A stretch of 64,000 nucleotides of DNA from assembly GCA_946409515.1 (NCBI GenBank), contig CAMJWS010000002.1, forward strand, positions 202,506 through 266,505, read 5' to 3'. This DNA comes from an uncultured Caryophanales bacterium (GTDB taxonomy: Bacteria; Bacillota_I; Bacilli_A; RFN20; CAG-826). Below are positions 27,847 through 37,665 of the stretch, piece after piece. The position numbers and the translations under genes were made by a program. The notes below the pieces were generated by a model. The model did no database searches, was not told where the DNA came from, and saw nothing but the letters and a program-made list of their open reading frames with translations. The first letter of the stretch is position 1. Each line of letters begins with the position of its first letter.

Positions 27847-28451
27847 AACTTCTCCAAGATTAAACGATAGATTGGCTGGCCTAGTTCACGGAAACTAGCT
27901 TCATATTCTGTAATCTCATCAAATGGATCTTTACCATCATAAGAATAGTTAGCTTCCACGAGTTTGAAAGTTGAGTTTTCAAGTATCTCTAAAGAGTAGG
28001 TAAATAAGTCATAATTATCGGTTTTAAAGATGAGCTTACCACCACGCTTGAGGATACGATAGTATTGTCCTAAGAACGAATCAGAAGTTAACCTTCTTTT
28101 TGCGTGTCTCTTCTTTGGCCATGGGTCAGAGAAATTAAGGAATATTCCTTCCACTGATTCCGCTTCGATGGATGGTAAAACTTGACCAGCATCAGCGTAC
28201 ACTAGCTTTGCGTTAGTCACTTCCCCTTCCACGAGTTTCTTCGCGGTAAAGCCCGCGCAGGTGACATTACGTTCCATGCCGATAAAGAATGTATCAGGAT
28301 GGCTCTTAGCCATATTGACTAAGAACTGACCTTTGCCTGAACCAATCTCTAAATAATAATTTTTGCAATTATTAATAGCATCAAAAGCACACATCACTTC
28401 GGTGTGTTCTTCAATATATGGTTTGGCCCAAGGTTTATATTTTGTTCTCAT
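27843..28451 (-). CDS. trmB: tRNA (guanine-N7)-methyltransferase
   Basis: TrmB methylates G46 of tRNA with SAM. The 202-residue product has the family SAM-binding motif YLEIGSGKGQFL and the signature LNFSDPWPKKRHAKRRL, and ends with the family C-terminus (YRLILE). It overlaps pepV and the next gene by 1 and 4 nt in a compact operon. Confidence 0.95.
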   Translation of the reverse strand: MRTKYKPWAKPYIEEHTEVMCAFDAINNCKNYYLEIGSGKGQFLVNMAKSHPDTFFIGMERNVTCAGFTAKKLVEGEVTNAKLVYADAGQVLPSIEAESVEGIFLNFSDPWPKKRHAKRRLTSDSFLGQYYRILKRGGKLIFKTDNYDLFTYSLEILENSTFKLVEANYSYDGKDPFDEITEYEASFRELGQPIYRLILEKL

Positions 28452-29818
28452 TATTTAATTAAGTTTCCTAATTCGACGATAGCATGAGCGTAGATACCCA
28501 TGGATTCAACGAGATATTCTCTCTTGGTATTTTCATTAACCCCATGCATCTTTGGATCATGACCTGGATATTCCATACCAAAGGCCACGACACTATCCGC
28601 TTCTTTAGCGTATGTACCACCACCAGAAGCGATGATTTGTGTTTCATAGTCTCCAGTTTCTTCTTGATAGACATTTAATAAGGTTGTAATAAGTGGACTA
28701 TCCTTTGGATAGAAGAGAATTGGAGAAATGCCTTCCACTTCAATTTCAAATGGTTTAGAGGCTTCTTTAATGTTGTAAATCATATCTTCCGCTTTCACGG
28801 TTTCAACGTGACGGTAGTTAACAGTGACTTCTAACTCTTCATTTTCATAAGAGATTAAACCAACATTAAGGGAGTTAGTGCCCATATTTTCACTATTAGC
28901 GGCAGCATTAACACCTGCACCTCTTGGGTCATTTAATAATTCGTATAACTTAATAAAGTCAGCGTTCTTATAATATTCGCCTAAATATTTAATAGCGTCT
29001 AAGGCAGCGTTTTTACCCATCCATGGGATAGAACCATGAGCGGCTACACCATTGAATGTTAATAACATTTCATCCCCTTTAGCGAGGTAAGAATAATCTG
29101 CTTCTTTATTATTTAAATAAGAGATGAGGTTAAGGTCTTCTTTAAGAAGCACTTCGCACTTTTCAATAACAGCGTTACTTGCTACACCACCCTTAATATA
29201 TTTAACTTCAGGGAATTTAATATTCTTTTTAACTTTAAAGCCAATAATACCTTTTTCAGCGTAAGTAAGTGGATAAGCGCTATCTGGAGAGAAACCATAT
29301 GTTGGTTGTTTCTTTTTTAAAGTATGGAAATAATGTTCCATGCAAGCACTACCACGTTCTTCATTGCCGCCCACTAAGAAACGGACTTGATAATTACCAA
29401 GTAAGTTATTATCTCTTAAGGCTTTTAAGCCATAGTAGCAAGAAAGTAATGGGCCTTTATCATCAGCAACACCACGGGCGTATAAGAAGCCATCTTTTTC
29501 CACCATGGTAAATGGATCTTGAGGCCAACCTGTTCCCACTGGAACAATATCAGCGTGGGCCATAATGGTAATGTTTTTATCTAATTCGTTAGTTAAGATT
29601 TCAACAACGTAGTTACCATAGTTATTTACAATAAAGCCATCCTTTCTAGCTAGTTCAGCGATAAACTCTAAGGCTTTAGAAACACCTTTACCGAATGGAT
29701 TATTTTCATCTACTGTTGATTCATCATAAGTAGAATCAATAGCGACGAACTTTTTCAAATTTTCCATCATTTCCGCTTCATAGGAAGCAGTAAGCTTTTT
29801 GTAAAATTCTTTTTCCAT
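28451..29818 (-). CDS. pepV: dipeptidase, PepV-type (M20 family)
   Basis: PepV is a zinc-dependent cytosolic dipeptidase. The 455-residue product shows the M20 metal-site motifs MAHADIVPVG, YARGVADDKGPLLS, VGGNEERGS and the C-terminal ASGGGTYAKEADSVVAFG...GHDPKMHGVNE. AAGGAG precedes the ATG. It lies between coaX and trmB. Confidence 0.9.
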   Translation of the reverse strand: MEKEFYKKLTASYEAEMMENLKKFVAIDSTYDESTVDENNPFGKGVSKALEFIAELARKDGFIVNNYGNYVVEILTNELDKNITIMAHADIVPVGTGWPQDPFTMVEKDGFLYARGVADDKGPLLSCYYGLKALRDNNLLGNYQVRFLVGGNEERGSACMEHYFHTLKKKQPTYGFSPDSAYPLTYAEKGIIGFKVKKNIKFPEVKYIKGGVASNAVIEKCEVLLKEDLNLISYLNNKEADYSYLAKGDEMLLTFNGVAAHGSIPWMGKNAALDAIKYLGEYYKNADFIKLYELLNDPRGAGVNAAANSENMGTNSLNVGLISYENEELEVTVNYRHVETVKAEDMIYNIKEASKPFEIEVEGISPILFYPKDSPLITTLLNVYQEETGDYETQIIASGGGTYAKEADSVVAFGMEYPGHDPKMHGVNENTKREYLVESMGIYAHAIVELGNLIK

Positions 29819-29820
29819 AA

Positions 29821-30594
29821 CTACTCCTTCTTAATATTTTTATTAACAATGATATTGAGCCCATCTAGATTGAGATTTTTATCATAGATGAAACTATCAC
29901 CAAGAATTTCCTTAACATAAACAGCACCACCACCAGTAAGAATATGCTTACATGGGTAGCCGATTTCTTTTTCGATACGATTAATTAAGCCTAAAATCAT
30001 ATCAGCGTGACCGTATGTGATACCAGCGTTCATAGAACTTAATGTGTTCTTCGCTAAAATTGATTTAGGGGCGATTAAACTAACTTCTGGTAATAAAGCT
30101 GCTTTATTTGAAAGAGATTCCGCACTTAAGGTCAGACCAGGCATGATAAGGCAAGATACAAATGTTCCTGTTTTATCAAGTAAGAGAATCTTACTCGCAG
30201 TACCAAGGTCAGCGATGATACATGGATAACCAAACTTCTCTTTCGCGCCCACTAAATCGGCGATTAAGTCATTACCGATTTCACTAGGATTATCAACTTT
30301 AATTGATAAACCTGTTTTAGTGCCTGGACCAATTAAGATTGGTTCAATATTTATTAAGCTTTTTAAAGCATTTAAGATTGATAAATTGATTTGAGGGACA
30401 ACAGAAGAATAGATGATGTTTTCAACATCATTTAAGTTGATATTTAATTCATTAATGTTGTTTTTAAACAAGTGATAGAATTCATCTTCTGTTAATTTAA
30501 CATCAGTGTTAAAAGACATTCTTTCAACAAGAACGTTATTTTCATAAACACCAATCCCAATTGTGGAATTACCAACATCAAAACAAATGTTCAT
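29821..30594 (-). CDS. coaX: type III pantothenate kinase
   Basis: CoaX phosphorylates pantothenate, the first step of CoA synthesis. The 257-residue protein belongs to the ASKHA fold: DVGNSTIGIGV phosphate-binding loop at the N-terminus, GPGTKTGLSIKVDNPSEIGNDLIAD in the middle, and DLGTASKI. GGAGA precedes the ATG. Downstream of leuS by 8 nt. Confidence 0.93.
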   Translation of the reverse strand: MNICFDVGNSTIGIGVYENNVLVERMSFNTDVKLTEDEFYHLFKNNINELNINLNDVENIIYSSVVPQINLSILNALKSLINIEPILIGPGTKTGLSIKVDNPSEIGNDLIADLVGAKEKFGYPCIIADLGTASKILLLDKTGTFVSCLIMPGLTLSAESLSNKAALLPEVSLIAPKSILAKNTLSSMNAGITYGHADMILGLINRIEKEIGYPCKHILTGGGAVYVKEILGDSFIYDKNLNLDGLNIIVNKNIKKE

Positions 30595-30602
30595 ATCTTC
30601 TC

Positions 30603-32999
30603 CTAGATAGCCACGATGTTAACGATACGGTTTTTAACAACGATGATCTTTTTGATTTCTTTACCTTCGATGTTACGTTTAACACCTTCAAGGGCTAAAG
30701 CAGCGGCTTTCACTACTTCATCATCTTCATCTTTAGCGATTTCAAGTTCGCCTCTCACTTTACCGTTAACGGAAACACCCATTTTAATGGTGTTAAGCGC
30801 TAATTTAGATTCATCATATTTTGGCCATTCTGCGAAAGCGATTGTTTCTTTATGACCAAGTAAGTGCCACATTTCTTCACCAAGGTGAGGGCAAATACAA
30901 GAGATGAGTTTAACGAAACCTTCAGCGTATTTCTTGCTTAATTTATTAACGCGATAGACTTCATTAATGAAAATCATCATTTGGCTAATCGCTGTATTGA
31001 ATGATAAGTTAGCGAAATCTTCGCTCACTTTCTTAACAGTTTGGTTATAGACTAAATCAAGTTCTGGAGTGTCTTCTTCAGAGACAATATTATTTTCAAT
31101 AATAATACGGTACACTCTTTCTAAGAATTTATGAGCGCCTTCGACACCTTGATTAGACCATGGTTTACTAGCTTCAAGTGGACCCATGAACATTTCATAT
31201 AAACGGAGAGTATCCGCACCGTACTGCGCGACGATATCACTTGGGTTAACAACAAATTCTGGATAACGTTTACCCATCTTAATGTTATTACTACCTAAGA
31301 TCATGCCTTGGTGAACGAGTTTTTGGAAAGGTTCATCAAAACTGATATAGCCTTTATCATATAAATATTTAGTCCAAATACGAGAATAGATTAAGTGACC
31401 AACTGCGTGTTCTGGACCACCGATATAGAGGTCCACTGGTAGCCAGTGATCAGCGAGCTTCTTATCACAGAATGTTTTATCATTCTTTGGATCAACATAT
31501 CTTAAGAAATACCAAGATGAACCCGCACTACCTGGCATAGTAGATGTTTCACGTTTACCATGAAGACCATTATGATTATATTCTTTCCATTCAGTAGCGT
31601 TCTCTAATGGCGCTTTACCATTATGACCTTTATAGTCATCTAGTTCTGGTAAAACGAGTGGTAATTCATCATCGTCAAGAGCGTGGACTGTGCCATCATC
31701 AAGATGGACGACAGGAACTGGTTCACCCCAGTATCTTTGTCTAGCAAAGACCCATTCTCTAAATTTATAGTTAACTTTTTGTTCACCGATGCCTTTTTCT
31801 TTTAAGAAATTAATCATCTTATTAATAGCGTCTTCCTTATTTAAACCATCAAGGAAACCACTATTGATGTGCAAACCATCTTCTTCATAAGCTTCTTTAG
31901 AAATATCTCCACCTTCTAAGACTTGGATGATATCTAAGTTATATTTCTTAGCAAAGGCATAGTCTCTACTATCATGGGCTGGGACTGCCATAATAGCGCC
32001 TGTACCATAACTTGCTAAAACATAATCAGAAATATAAATTGGAACTTTCTTATTGTTTGCAGGGTTAATTGCATAAGCGCCAGTAAAGCAACCAGTCTTA
32101 TCTTTAGAAGTTGATGTTCTTTCAATTTCACTCTTCTTACTCGCAGCGTCAATATAAGCAAGAACTTCTTTCTCTTGTTCTTTACTCATAATCTTTTTGA
32201 TTAAAGCGTGTTCAGGAGATAAGACACAATATGTGCAACCAAATAATGTATCCGCGCGTGTAGTAAAGACAATGAATGATTCATTACTATCAGCGACTTG
32301 GAATTCAATTTCCGCACCAATAGATTTACCAATCCAGTTTCTTTGGATTTCTTTAGTGGATTCTGGCCAATCAATTCTATTTAAGCCTTCTAATAAGCGT
32401 TCAGCAAATTTTGGTTGATCAATAACCCATTGTTTAAGATTCTTTCTAATAACTGGATAGCCACCACGTTCACTCTTACCGTCAATAACTTCATCGTTAC
32501 TTAAAACAGTACCGAGTTCTTCACACCAGTTAACTGGCATATCAATGTATTTAGCGTAGCCATCTAAGAATAGACCTTTAAATATCCATTGGGTCCATTT
32601 ATAGAAAGATGGATCACTTGTGGCGATGACTCTATCCCAGTCATAATCAAAGCCGAGTTCTTTTAATTGTTTTGTGAAGTATGCAATATTCTTTTGGGTA
32701 AAACCTTCTGGGTGATTACCTGTTTGAATGGCGTATTGTTCCGCGGGTAAACCAAAAGAGTCGTAGCCCATTGGGTGAAGGACATTATACCCTTGCATCC
32801 TTTTCATACGACAAACGATATCAGTGGCGGTATAGCCTTCTGGGTGACCAGCGTGTAAGCCCACACCACTTGGATAAGGGAACATATCTAACGCATAGAA
32901 TTTAGGCTTACTAAAATCATAGACGTCAGTCTTAAATGTTTTATTATCTTCCCAATACTTTTGCCACTTGGCTTCGATTTCACGATGATTGAATCCCAT
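30603..32999 (-). CDS. leuS: leucyl-tRNA synthetase
   Basis: LeuS charges tRNA-Leu. The 798-residue protein is a class I synthetase with the HIGH-type motif HAGH in [20 protein letters not shown], a CP1 editing domain ([20 protein letters not shown]), and a KMSKS-equivalent that reads KMGKR in [20 protein letters not shown]. That variation exists in several anaerobe LeuS proteins as far as I recall. GGAG precedes the ATG. It is co-transcribed after glgA; no T-box leader is present in the 30-nt gap. Confidence 0.96.
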   Translation of the reverse strand: MGFNHREIEAKWQKYWEDNKTFKTDVYDFSKPKFYALDMFPYPSGVGLHAGHPEGYTATDIVCRMKRMQGYNVLHPMGYDSFGLPAEQYAIQTGNHPEGFTQKNIAYFTKQLKELGFDYDWDRVIATSDPSFYKWTQWIFKGLFLDGYAKYIDMPVNWCEELGTVLSNDEVIDGKSERGGYPVIRKNLKQWVIDQPKFAERLLEGLNRIDWPESTKEIQRNWIGKSIGAEIEFQVADSNESFIVFTTRADTLFGCTYCVLSPEHALIKKIMSKEQEKEVLAYIDAASKKSEIERTSTSKDKTGCFTGAYAINPANNKKVPIYISDYVLASYGTGAIMAVPAHDSRDYAFAKKYNLDIIQVLEGGDISKEAYEEDGLHINSGFLDGLNKEDAINKMINFLKEKGIGEQKVNYKFREWVFARQRYWGEPVPVVHLDDGTVHALDDDELPLVLPELDDYKGHNGKAPLENATEWKEYNHNGLHGKRETSTMPGSAGSSWYFLRYVDPKNDKTFCDKKLADHWLPVDLYIGGPEHAVGHLIYSRIWTKYLYDKGYISFDEPFQKLVHQGMILGSNNIKMGKRYPEFVVNPSDIVAQYGADTLRLYEMFMGPLEASKPWSNQGVEGAHKFLERVYRIIIENNIVSEEDTPELDLVYNQTVKKVSEDFANLSFNTAISQMMIFINEVYRVNKLSKKYAEGFVKLISCICPHLGEEMWHLLGHKETIAFAEWPKYDESKLALNTIKMGVSVNGKVRGELEIAKDEDDEVVKAAALALEGVKRNIEGKEIKKIIVVKNRIVNIVAI

Positions 33000-33020
33000 A
33001 ATACATACTCCTTTAAGAGG

Positions 33021-33042
33021 GCTAGTTATTTATTTAACTAGC
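33021..33042 (-). other. perfect hairpin overlapping the glgA stop
   Basis: GCTAGTTA and TAACTAGC form a perfect 8-bp stem with a 6-nt loop; the glgA TAA (33032-33030) lies in the hairpin. No T-run follows on the minus strand, so it is probably not a terminator. It may protect the glgA 3' end or be a processing site between glgA and leuS. Confidence 0.5.
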
Positions 33043-34466
33043 ATCTTATAAAGTTTAATGTATTCTAAGGTACTCTTCAACCATGAATTATCAGTATTCA
33101 TTGCATTTTTCATCAATTGATGAAGTAATTTCTTATTATTGTAGACATCAAAAGCGTAATGAGATGTTCTAGTCATCTCATAAGCACTATAGGCATCAAA
33201 GCCAAAGCCGTTACTAGTTTCAGCGTTATTTCCGTCATAACAAATAACACTATCTTTTAAGCCACCTGTTCTACGAACAATTGGTAAAGAACCATATCTT
33301 TGAGCAATCATTTGGCCTAAGCCACATGGTTCAAATAGGGACGGCATGATAAAGAAGTCACTTGCAGCGTAGACTTTATGCGCGAGGTTATCGCTATAGC
33401 CGATAAATAGACCAATACGGTCTGGATATCTATTTTTTAATTCTTCCCATTTTTGTTCGTATTGACGTTCGCCACTACCGAGCATAAAGATATTAGCCCC
33501 TCTAGCGATTAATTCTTCCACTGCAGGGAAGATGATATCAAAACCTTTTTGCCAAGTAATACGTGTGACTAAAGCGTATAAAGGGGCTTTAGGATTCTTA
33601 ATGCCATATTGGTAGCATAAAGCTTCCTTATTAGCCTTCTTACCACTGACTAAGTTCTTCGCGGTATATTCTTGAGCGATTTGTTTATCAGTCTCAGGAT
33701 TAAATTCTAAATAGTCGATACCATTTAAGATACCAGAGAAGTCCCATTCTCTATAACGAAGCACACTATCTAGACCCATGCCACCTTCTGGAGTTAATAA
33801 TTCAAGATGATGGGTTGGGGAAACAGTTGTGATTTTATTTGAATAAACAATACCCGCTTTTAAGGTGGATACTTGATCTTTGAAACGGACTGAACCGTTA
33901 TCAAAATATTCATCTGTTAAGTTATAGAAATCACCTAAAGTGAATTTAGGCATTAAGCCTTGGAATGCTGGGTTATGGATGGTAAAAACAAATTTTGTTT
34001 TAGCGAATTTTTCTCTGCATTCTTCATCCACACGTAAGATACATGGGAGCATACCAGCTTGCCAGTCATGAACATGGATGATGTCTGGATGAGCGCGTTT
34101 AGTCAACAAGAACTGCTTAACAGCGACGGTAAAGAGCGCAAAGCGTTCACCATCATCAAAATCACCATAAATATGGCCTCTTTCAAAATATTGTTGGTTT
34201 TCAATAAAGTAATAGGTGATGCCTTCATTTACTAATGAATAGACATCGACAGTTTGTTTGCGCCAAGACATGTGTGTCTTATAAGAAGCGGCTTTCTTTA
34301 AAGCTTTATCTGATATTTGACGACGAATTGAATCGTAGAATGGTAAAAATACGGAAACTTCTTCCCCCATCTTTACTAATTCTTTAGAAAGAGAATAAAC
34401 GACATCAGCAAGACCACCTGTCTTACAAAAAGGACGGGCCTCGCTAGCAACCATTACTATTTTCAT
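33030..34466 (-). CDS. glgA: glycogen synthase (ADP-glucose)
   Basis: GlgA extends alpha-1,4-glucan from ADP-glucose. The 478-residue product is a GT5 enzyme starting MKIVMVASEARPFCKTGGLADVVYSL, with the KTGGLAD ADP-glucose loop, VTRITWQKGFD, and the C-terminal EPCGLGQMIAQRYGSLPIVRRTGGL. It follows glgD by 1 nt. Branching enzyme and phosphorylase are not in the window. Confidence 0.96.
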   Translation of the reverse strand: MKIVMVASEARPFCKTGGLADVVYSLSKELVKMGEEVSVFLPFYDSIRRQISDKALKKAASYKTHMSWRKQTVDVYSLVNEGITYYFIENQQYFERGHIYGDFDDGERFALFTVAVKQFLLTKRAHPDIIHVHDWQAGMLPCILRVDEECREKFAKTKFVFTIHNPAFQGLMPKFTLGDFYNLTDEYFDNGSVRFKDQVSTLKAGIVYSNKITTVSPTHHLELLTPEGGMGLDSVLRYREWDFSGILNGIDYLEFNPETDKQIAQEYTAKNLVSGKKANKEALCYQYGIKNPKAPLYALVTRITWQKGFDIIFPAVEELIARGANIFMLGSGERQYEQKWEELKNRYPDRIGLFIGYSDNLAHKVYAASDFFIMPSLFEPCGLGQMIAQRYGSLPIVRRTGGLKDSVICYDGNNAETSNGFGFDAYSAYEMTRTSHYAFDVYNNKKLLHQLMKNAMNTDNSWLKSTLEYIKLYKMLVK

Positions 34467-34467
34467 G

Positions 34468-35580
34468 TTAGATATTAGCTCCGAAACTTATATACATGTA
34501 GTGATCTTCTTCACCGGCAACATCACGGATTTCTTTGATTTGAACGTGTTTATCCGCGACGACATATTGGAGGTGAGAATTCTTTCCAACTTTAGTTTTA
34601 CTAAAGAGAATGCAGTCTTTAACCACCGCTCCTTCTTCGACAACAACGTCACGAGAAAGGATGGAATTTATAACAGTACCCTTAATTGTGGAACCGTTAG
34701 AAATGAATGAATTACTAACGTTAGCCTTTTCACCATATAAGGCTGGAGGAGTATTGTGTGTGGTTGTATAAATTGGCCAATCTTCTTTGAAGAGTTGTTT
34801 TCTTACTTCATAAGATAAAAGTTCCATGGAGTATTTTACGAAACAGTCAAAGTCTAAGATTGGAGCGACATAGCCATCGAACGAGAAGGCATTGACTTCA
34901 TATAAGCCATTAGTCGCACAGTAATTAACTAAATCACGGATATTAAATAAGGTAGAAATCTCTCTTGTTTTGTTAACAAGTTGACAGAATGTTTTATAGT
35001 TGAAGATAAAGATTTCTAAAGAAATCATCGCTTCTTTGGCGGTGCCCATATTAATGGAGAAGTTCTTCACTAATTTGTTTTCTGTTTTGATGACATCGCA
35101 GTTTAAGAATTCTTCCTTAGCGTTCTTCACTCTCTTATAAATAAGAGAAATCTCACGACCTGATTCGATATGTTTTTCAATATAGTCTCTAAAGTCGATG
35201 GACATTAAGAAGAAGGCTGGGGCTACGACAACGTAGTCAGCATTGATATCTTCAAAGTGCAATCTATTAGATAATAGGTTATTTACGTCGGTATTAAATT
35301 TTCTACTTGGAACGTTTTCGTTATAGAAAATTCTTTGGTTACCCAACTTAGTATTGTTGATCCAAATAGAACCATCTCTCACGTGAGAAACCACGGAGTG
35401 AAGATGTCTATCAACGAGAATACCAACATTATCAATACCAGAGTTAGAGAAGTTTGATAAAGTGAAGTCCATTAAGCCATATCTTCCTAAGAAGGAGACA
35501 GTACCAATTGGACGTTTTTCAGTGAGCTTGCCTAATGAAGGAGCATCATGTAAATTACAAAAACCATAGACTTTTGGCAT
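34468..35580 (-). CDS. glgD: glucose-1-phosphate adenylyltransferase regulatory subunit
   Basis: The 370-residue GlgC paralogue starts MPKVYGFCNLHDAPSLGKLT. It lacks the GGxGTRL nucleotide loop of GlgC but keeps the LGRYGLMDFTLSNFSNSGI segment and the C-terminal left-handed beta helix. In Firmicutes GlgD is known to pair with GlgC and enhance its activity. Overlap/spacing with glgC and glgA is 1 nt each side. Confidence 0.92.
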   Translation of the reverse strand: MPKVYGFCNLHDAPSLGKLTEKRPIGTVSFLGRYGLMDFTLSNFSNSGIDNVGILVDRHLHSVVSHVRDGSIWINNTKLGNQRIFYNENVPSRKFNTDVNNLLSNRLHFEDINADYVVVAPAFFLMSIDFRDYIEKHIESGREISLIYKRVKNAKEEFLNCDVIKTENKLVKNFSINMGTAKEAMISLEIFIFNYKTFCQLVNKTREISTLFNIRDLVNYCATNGLYEVNAFSFDGYVAPILDFDCFVKYSMELLSYEVRKQLFKEDWPIYTTTHNTPPALYGEKANVSNSFISNGSTIKGTVINSILSRDVVVEEGAVVKDCILFSKTKVGKNSHLQYVVADKHVQIKEIRDVAGEEDHYMYISFGANI

Positions 35581-35581
35581 A

Positions 35582-36706
35582 TTAGTGAGACACCTTTCCG
35601 CCGACTAAGGCAATTTCTTTGCTATTAGCGTTGACCACAACACCACTTTCAATTGTGGTATTTGGGGCCACGATTGCGTTATAGACTTTAGCGCCACGTT
35701 TAATCACGGAACCTTCCATGACTACGCAGCGGTCAACAACAGCATCTTCTTCAATTAAGACTTCATTAGAAATAACAGAAGAATTAACATTACCTAAGAC
35801 AATAGCACCTTGGTTACAAATCGAAGATTTAATAGAAGCTTCTCTACCTAAATAATGTGGTAAAGAATATGTATCTTCGGTATAGATTCTAGTGCTTCTA
35901 TCACCATGGAAATGTAAATCACTTCTATCAAGAGCGACGTCCATATTAGCTTCGTGTAAGGAATCTAATGTACCAACGTCTCTCCAATAGCCTTTAAATC
36001 TATAGGCTTGAAGTTTTAAACCATCATTAAGCATCGCTGGGATAATATCGCCACCGAAGTCATGGTTTGTATCTAATGCTTTATCAGCGATTAAGTATTT
36101 TCTTAATACTTTCCAAGTAAAGACATAAACACCCATAGAGGCTAAGTTGCTCTTTGGTTTCTTTGGTTTTTCTTGGAATTCGGTAATACGGTCGGTTTTA
36201 TCAACCGCCATAATGCCAAAACGACTTGCTTCTTTAGGATCAACTTCAATAACGGAAATTGTGGCGTCAGCACCACTATCAACGTGGAGGTCAATCATTT
36301 CGTTATAAGTCGTTTTATAAATATGGTCACCTGAAAGAATCAGGACATAATCTGGGGATAGACCGTCAAGAAATTCAATGTTTTGTGTGATGGCGTCAGC
36401 GGTGCCTTTGTACCAGTTAGCGCCTTCATCTGTTTGACGCGGGGCAATGGATGTGAGGAGAGCATGGACACCATTGAAACCCCATTTTTCACCATTACCG
36501 ATATAACTATCGAGAACGGTTGGTTCGTATTGGGTTAAAACACCAATTGTATTGATTCCACTGTTAGCGCAGTTACTAAGAGGGAAATCAATAATTCTGT
36601 ATTTAGCCGCAAAAGAGACAGCAGGTTTTGCCATTTTTTTGGTTAAAAGACCTAATCTTGTCCCCTTGCCGCCTGCAAGAATCATTGCTACGACATTGTG
36701 TGACAT
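35582..36706 (-). CDS. glgC: glucose-1-phosphate adenylyltransferase
   Basis: GlgC makes ADP-glucose from ATP and glucose-1-phosphate, the regulated step of glycogen synthesis; it releases PPi. The 374-residue protein has ILAGGKGTRLGLLTKKMAKPAVSFAAKYRIIDFPLSN, the catalytic SGDHIYK, and FQEKPKKPKSN. AAAGGAG precedes the ATG. It is the first gene of glgC-glgD-glgA-leuS, with a promoter in the divergent region. Confidence 0.96.
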   Translation of the reverse strand: MSHNVVAMILAGGKGTRLGLLTKKMAKPAVSFAAKYRIIDFPLSNCANSGINTIGVLTQYEPTVLDSYIGNGEKWGFNGVHALLTSIAPRQTDEGANWYKGTADAITQNIEFLDGLSPDYVLILSGDHIYKTTYNEMIDLHVDSGADATISVIEVDPKEASRFGIMAVDKTDRITEFQEKPKKPKSNLASMGVYVFTWKVLRKYLIADKALDTNHDFGGDIIPAMLNDGLKLQAYRFKGYWRDVGTLDSLHEANMDVALDRSDLHFHGDRSTRIYTEDTYSLPHYLGREASIKSSICNQGAIVLGNVNSSVISNEVLIEEDAVVDRCVVMEGSVIKRGAKVYNAIVAPNTTIESGVVVNANSKEIALVGGKVSH

Positions 36707-36731
36707 AATATGCTCCTTTTTGTTCGTTTAA

Positions 36732-36760
36732 ATTATAACACTGCGCACGCGTAGTTTAAA
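36732..36760 (-). promoter_or_regulatory. glgC promoter with GC-rich imperfect palindrome
   Basis: On the minus strand: -35 TTTAAA (36760-36755), 17-nt spacer, -10 TATAAT (36737-36732). The spacer contains the imperfect palindrome CTGCGCACGCGTAG (plus 36740-36753), strikingly GC-rich for this DNA and a possible operator. Confidence 0.6.
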
Positions 36761-36767
36761 AACATTT

Positions 36768-36795
36768 TTGCTACTTTTACATAACTAGTTATAAT
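36768..36795 (+). promoter_or_regulatory. leaderless-type promoter of the 149-aa membrane protein
   Basis: -35 TTGCTA (36768-36773), 16-nt spacer, consensus -10 TATAAT (36790-36795), then 6 nt (AAGGGC) to the ATG at 36802. Transcription would start at or beside the start codon. Confidence 0.6.
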
Positions 36796-36801
36796 AAGGG
36801 C

Positions 36802-37251
36802 ATGAAAGTCCCAGTTGACCGTCGTAGAACGATATTAATCTTTATCATCGCAGATCTCTTATTTGCAGTAGCAATATTCCTATCCTGTATGACCCTTTTT
36901 CTTTTTCAAAGATGGGGTGTAATACAAATACTCATTATTATTCTTTATGTATTAACTAGTATTGGTATGTTAGTGCTCTCTTTAGTGAGGAATTTCTACG
37001 TCATTGAAAACAAGTATCTAGTCCAAGTAAGAGCGTTTAAAGAAGCTTATTACCACTATAACGATGTAGTGTATATCGATAAAAGACAAGCGGAAAAGAA
37101 AAGAACACTAGCGTTCTACACTAATAAGGGACATGTTAAATATCTACCGTTTGATAAAAACGGTGAAATCTATCAGACCATGCTTAAAAAGTGTAATAAC
37201 TTGTTAAGTGAAGAAGAATTTAAGAAACGTTATCCAAACGTTAAAATCTAA
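36802..37251 (+). CDS. hypothetical small membrane protein
   Basis: The 149-residue protein has two adjacent transmembrane helices (about 10-33 and 42-62) and a basic cytosolic domain of about 85 residues with a PH-like/YcxB-like pattern (YYHYNDVVYIDKRQAEKKR...VKYLPFDKNGEIY). Family not recognised. It is transcribed alone between the glgC promoter and rpmB. Confidence 0.65.
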   Translation: MKVPVDRRRTILIFIIADLLFAVAIFLSCMTLFLFQRWGVIQILIIILYVLTSIGMLVLSLVRNFYVIENKYLVQVRAFKEAYYHYNDVVYIDKRQAEKKRTLAFYTNKGHVKYLPFDKNGEIYQTMLKKCNNLLSEEEFKKRYPNVKI

Positions 37252-37258
37252 ACAAAAT

Positions 37259-37288
37259 AGAGGTTAAATAATATCGACCTCTTTTTTA
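37259..37288 (+). terminator. terminator after the 149-aa gene
   Basis: AGAGGT (37259-37264) pairs with ACCTCT (37277-37282), 12-nt loop, then a T-run. Confidence 0.75.
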
Positions 37289-37349
37289 TTAGTTAATCGT
37301 TAACTGAAAATTTTGATTTTCAATGATACAGCAAAAAACAAATTTATTG

Positions 37350-37378
37350 TTGCTATGATTTTTATCTTATGATAATAT
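37350..37378 (+). promoter_or_regulatory. rpmB promoter
   Basis: -35 TTGCTA (37350-37355), 17-nt spacer, -10 TAATAT (37373-37378), about 24 nt of leader, then AGGAGG (37395-37400) before the ATG. Confidence 0.65.
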
Positions 37379-37408
37379 TAATCGGCAACAAATCAGGAGG
37401 ACGATGAT

Positions 37409-37603
37409 ATGTCAAGAGTTTGTCCAGTATTAGGAAAAGGTCCAGTAAGCGGTAACAACCGTTCCCACTCTTTAAGAGCTACACGTCGTAGATGGAACAC
37501 CAATCTTCAAGTTCGTACCGTCGTTGTTGATGGCAAAGAAATGCGTATTCGTATGTCTACAAGAGCATATCGTAGCCTCAATAAACAATATAAGGATCGC
37601 TAA
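37409..37603 (+). CDS. rpmB: 50S ribosomal protein L28
   Basis: The 64-residue basic protein has the L28 pattern CPVLGKGPVSGNNRSHSLRATRRRWNTNLQ and ends in a short basic tail. L28 binds 23S rRNA near the E site. The CPVLGK start replaces the usual CxxxGK; no full zinc site. Perfect AGGAGG upstream. In Bacillus, rpmB likewise borders the gmk-rpe cluster in opposite orientation. Confidence 0.95.
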   Translation: MSRVCPVLGKGPVSGNNRSHSLRATRRRWNTNLQVRTVVVDGKEMRIRMSTRAYRSLNKQYKDR

Positions 37604-37627
37604 TCTTTTACTAAAAAGACAAGATAT

Positions 37628-37657
37628 AAAAATCGACTCAGAAACGAGTCGTTTTTT
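37628..37657. terminator. bidirectional terminator between rpmB and the gmk-cluster end
   Basis: CGACTC (37634-37639) pairs with GAGTCG (37646-37651), then TTTTTT; on the left an A-rich run serves the minus strand. It ends rpmB and the convergent minus-strand cluster. Confidence 0.8.
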
Positions 37658-37665
37658 ATTTTTCC

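Noticed and set aside
30603..32999. KMGKR instead of KMSKS in LeuS as a sign of inactivity
   Set aside because: The rest of the active site is intact and, as far as I recall, similar variants occur in functional LeuS of anaerobes.
33000..33029. T-box leader before leuS
   Set aside because: Only 30 nt separate glgA and leuS and no T-box sequence is present.
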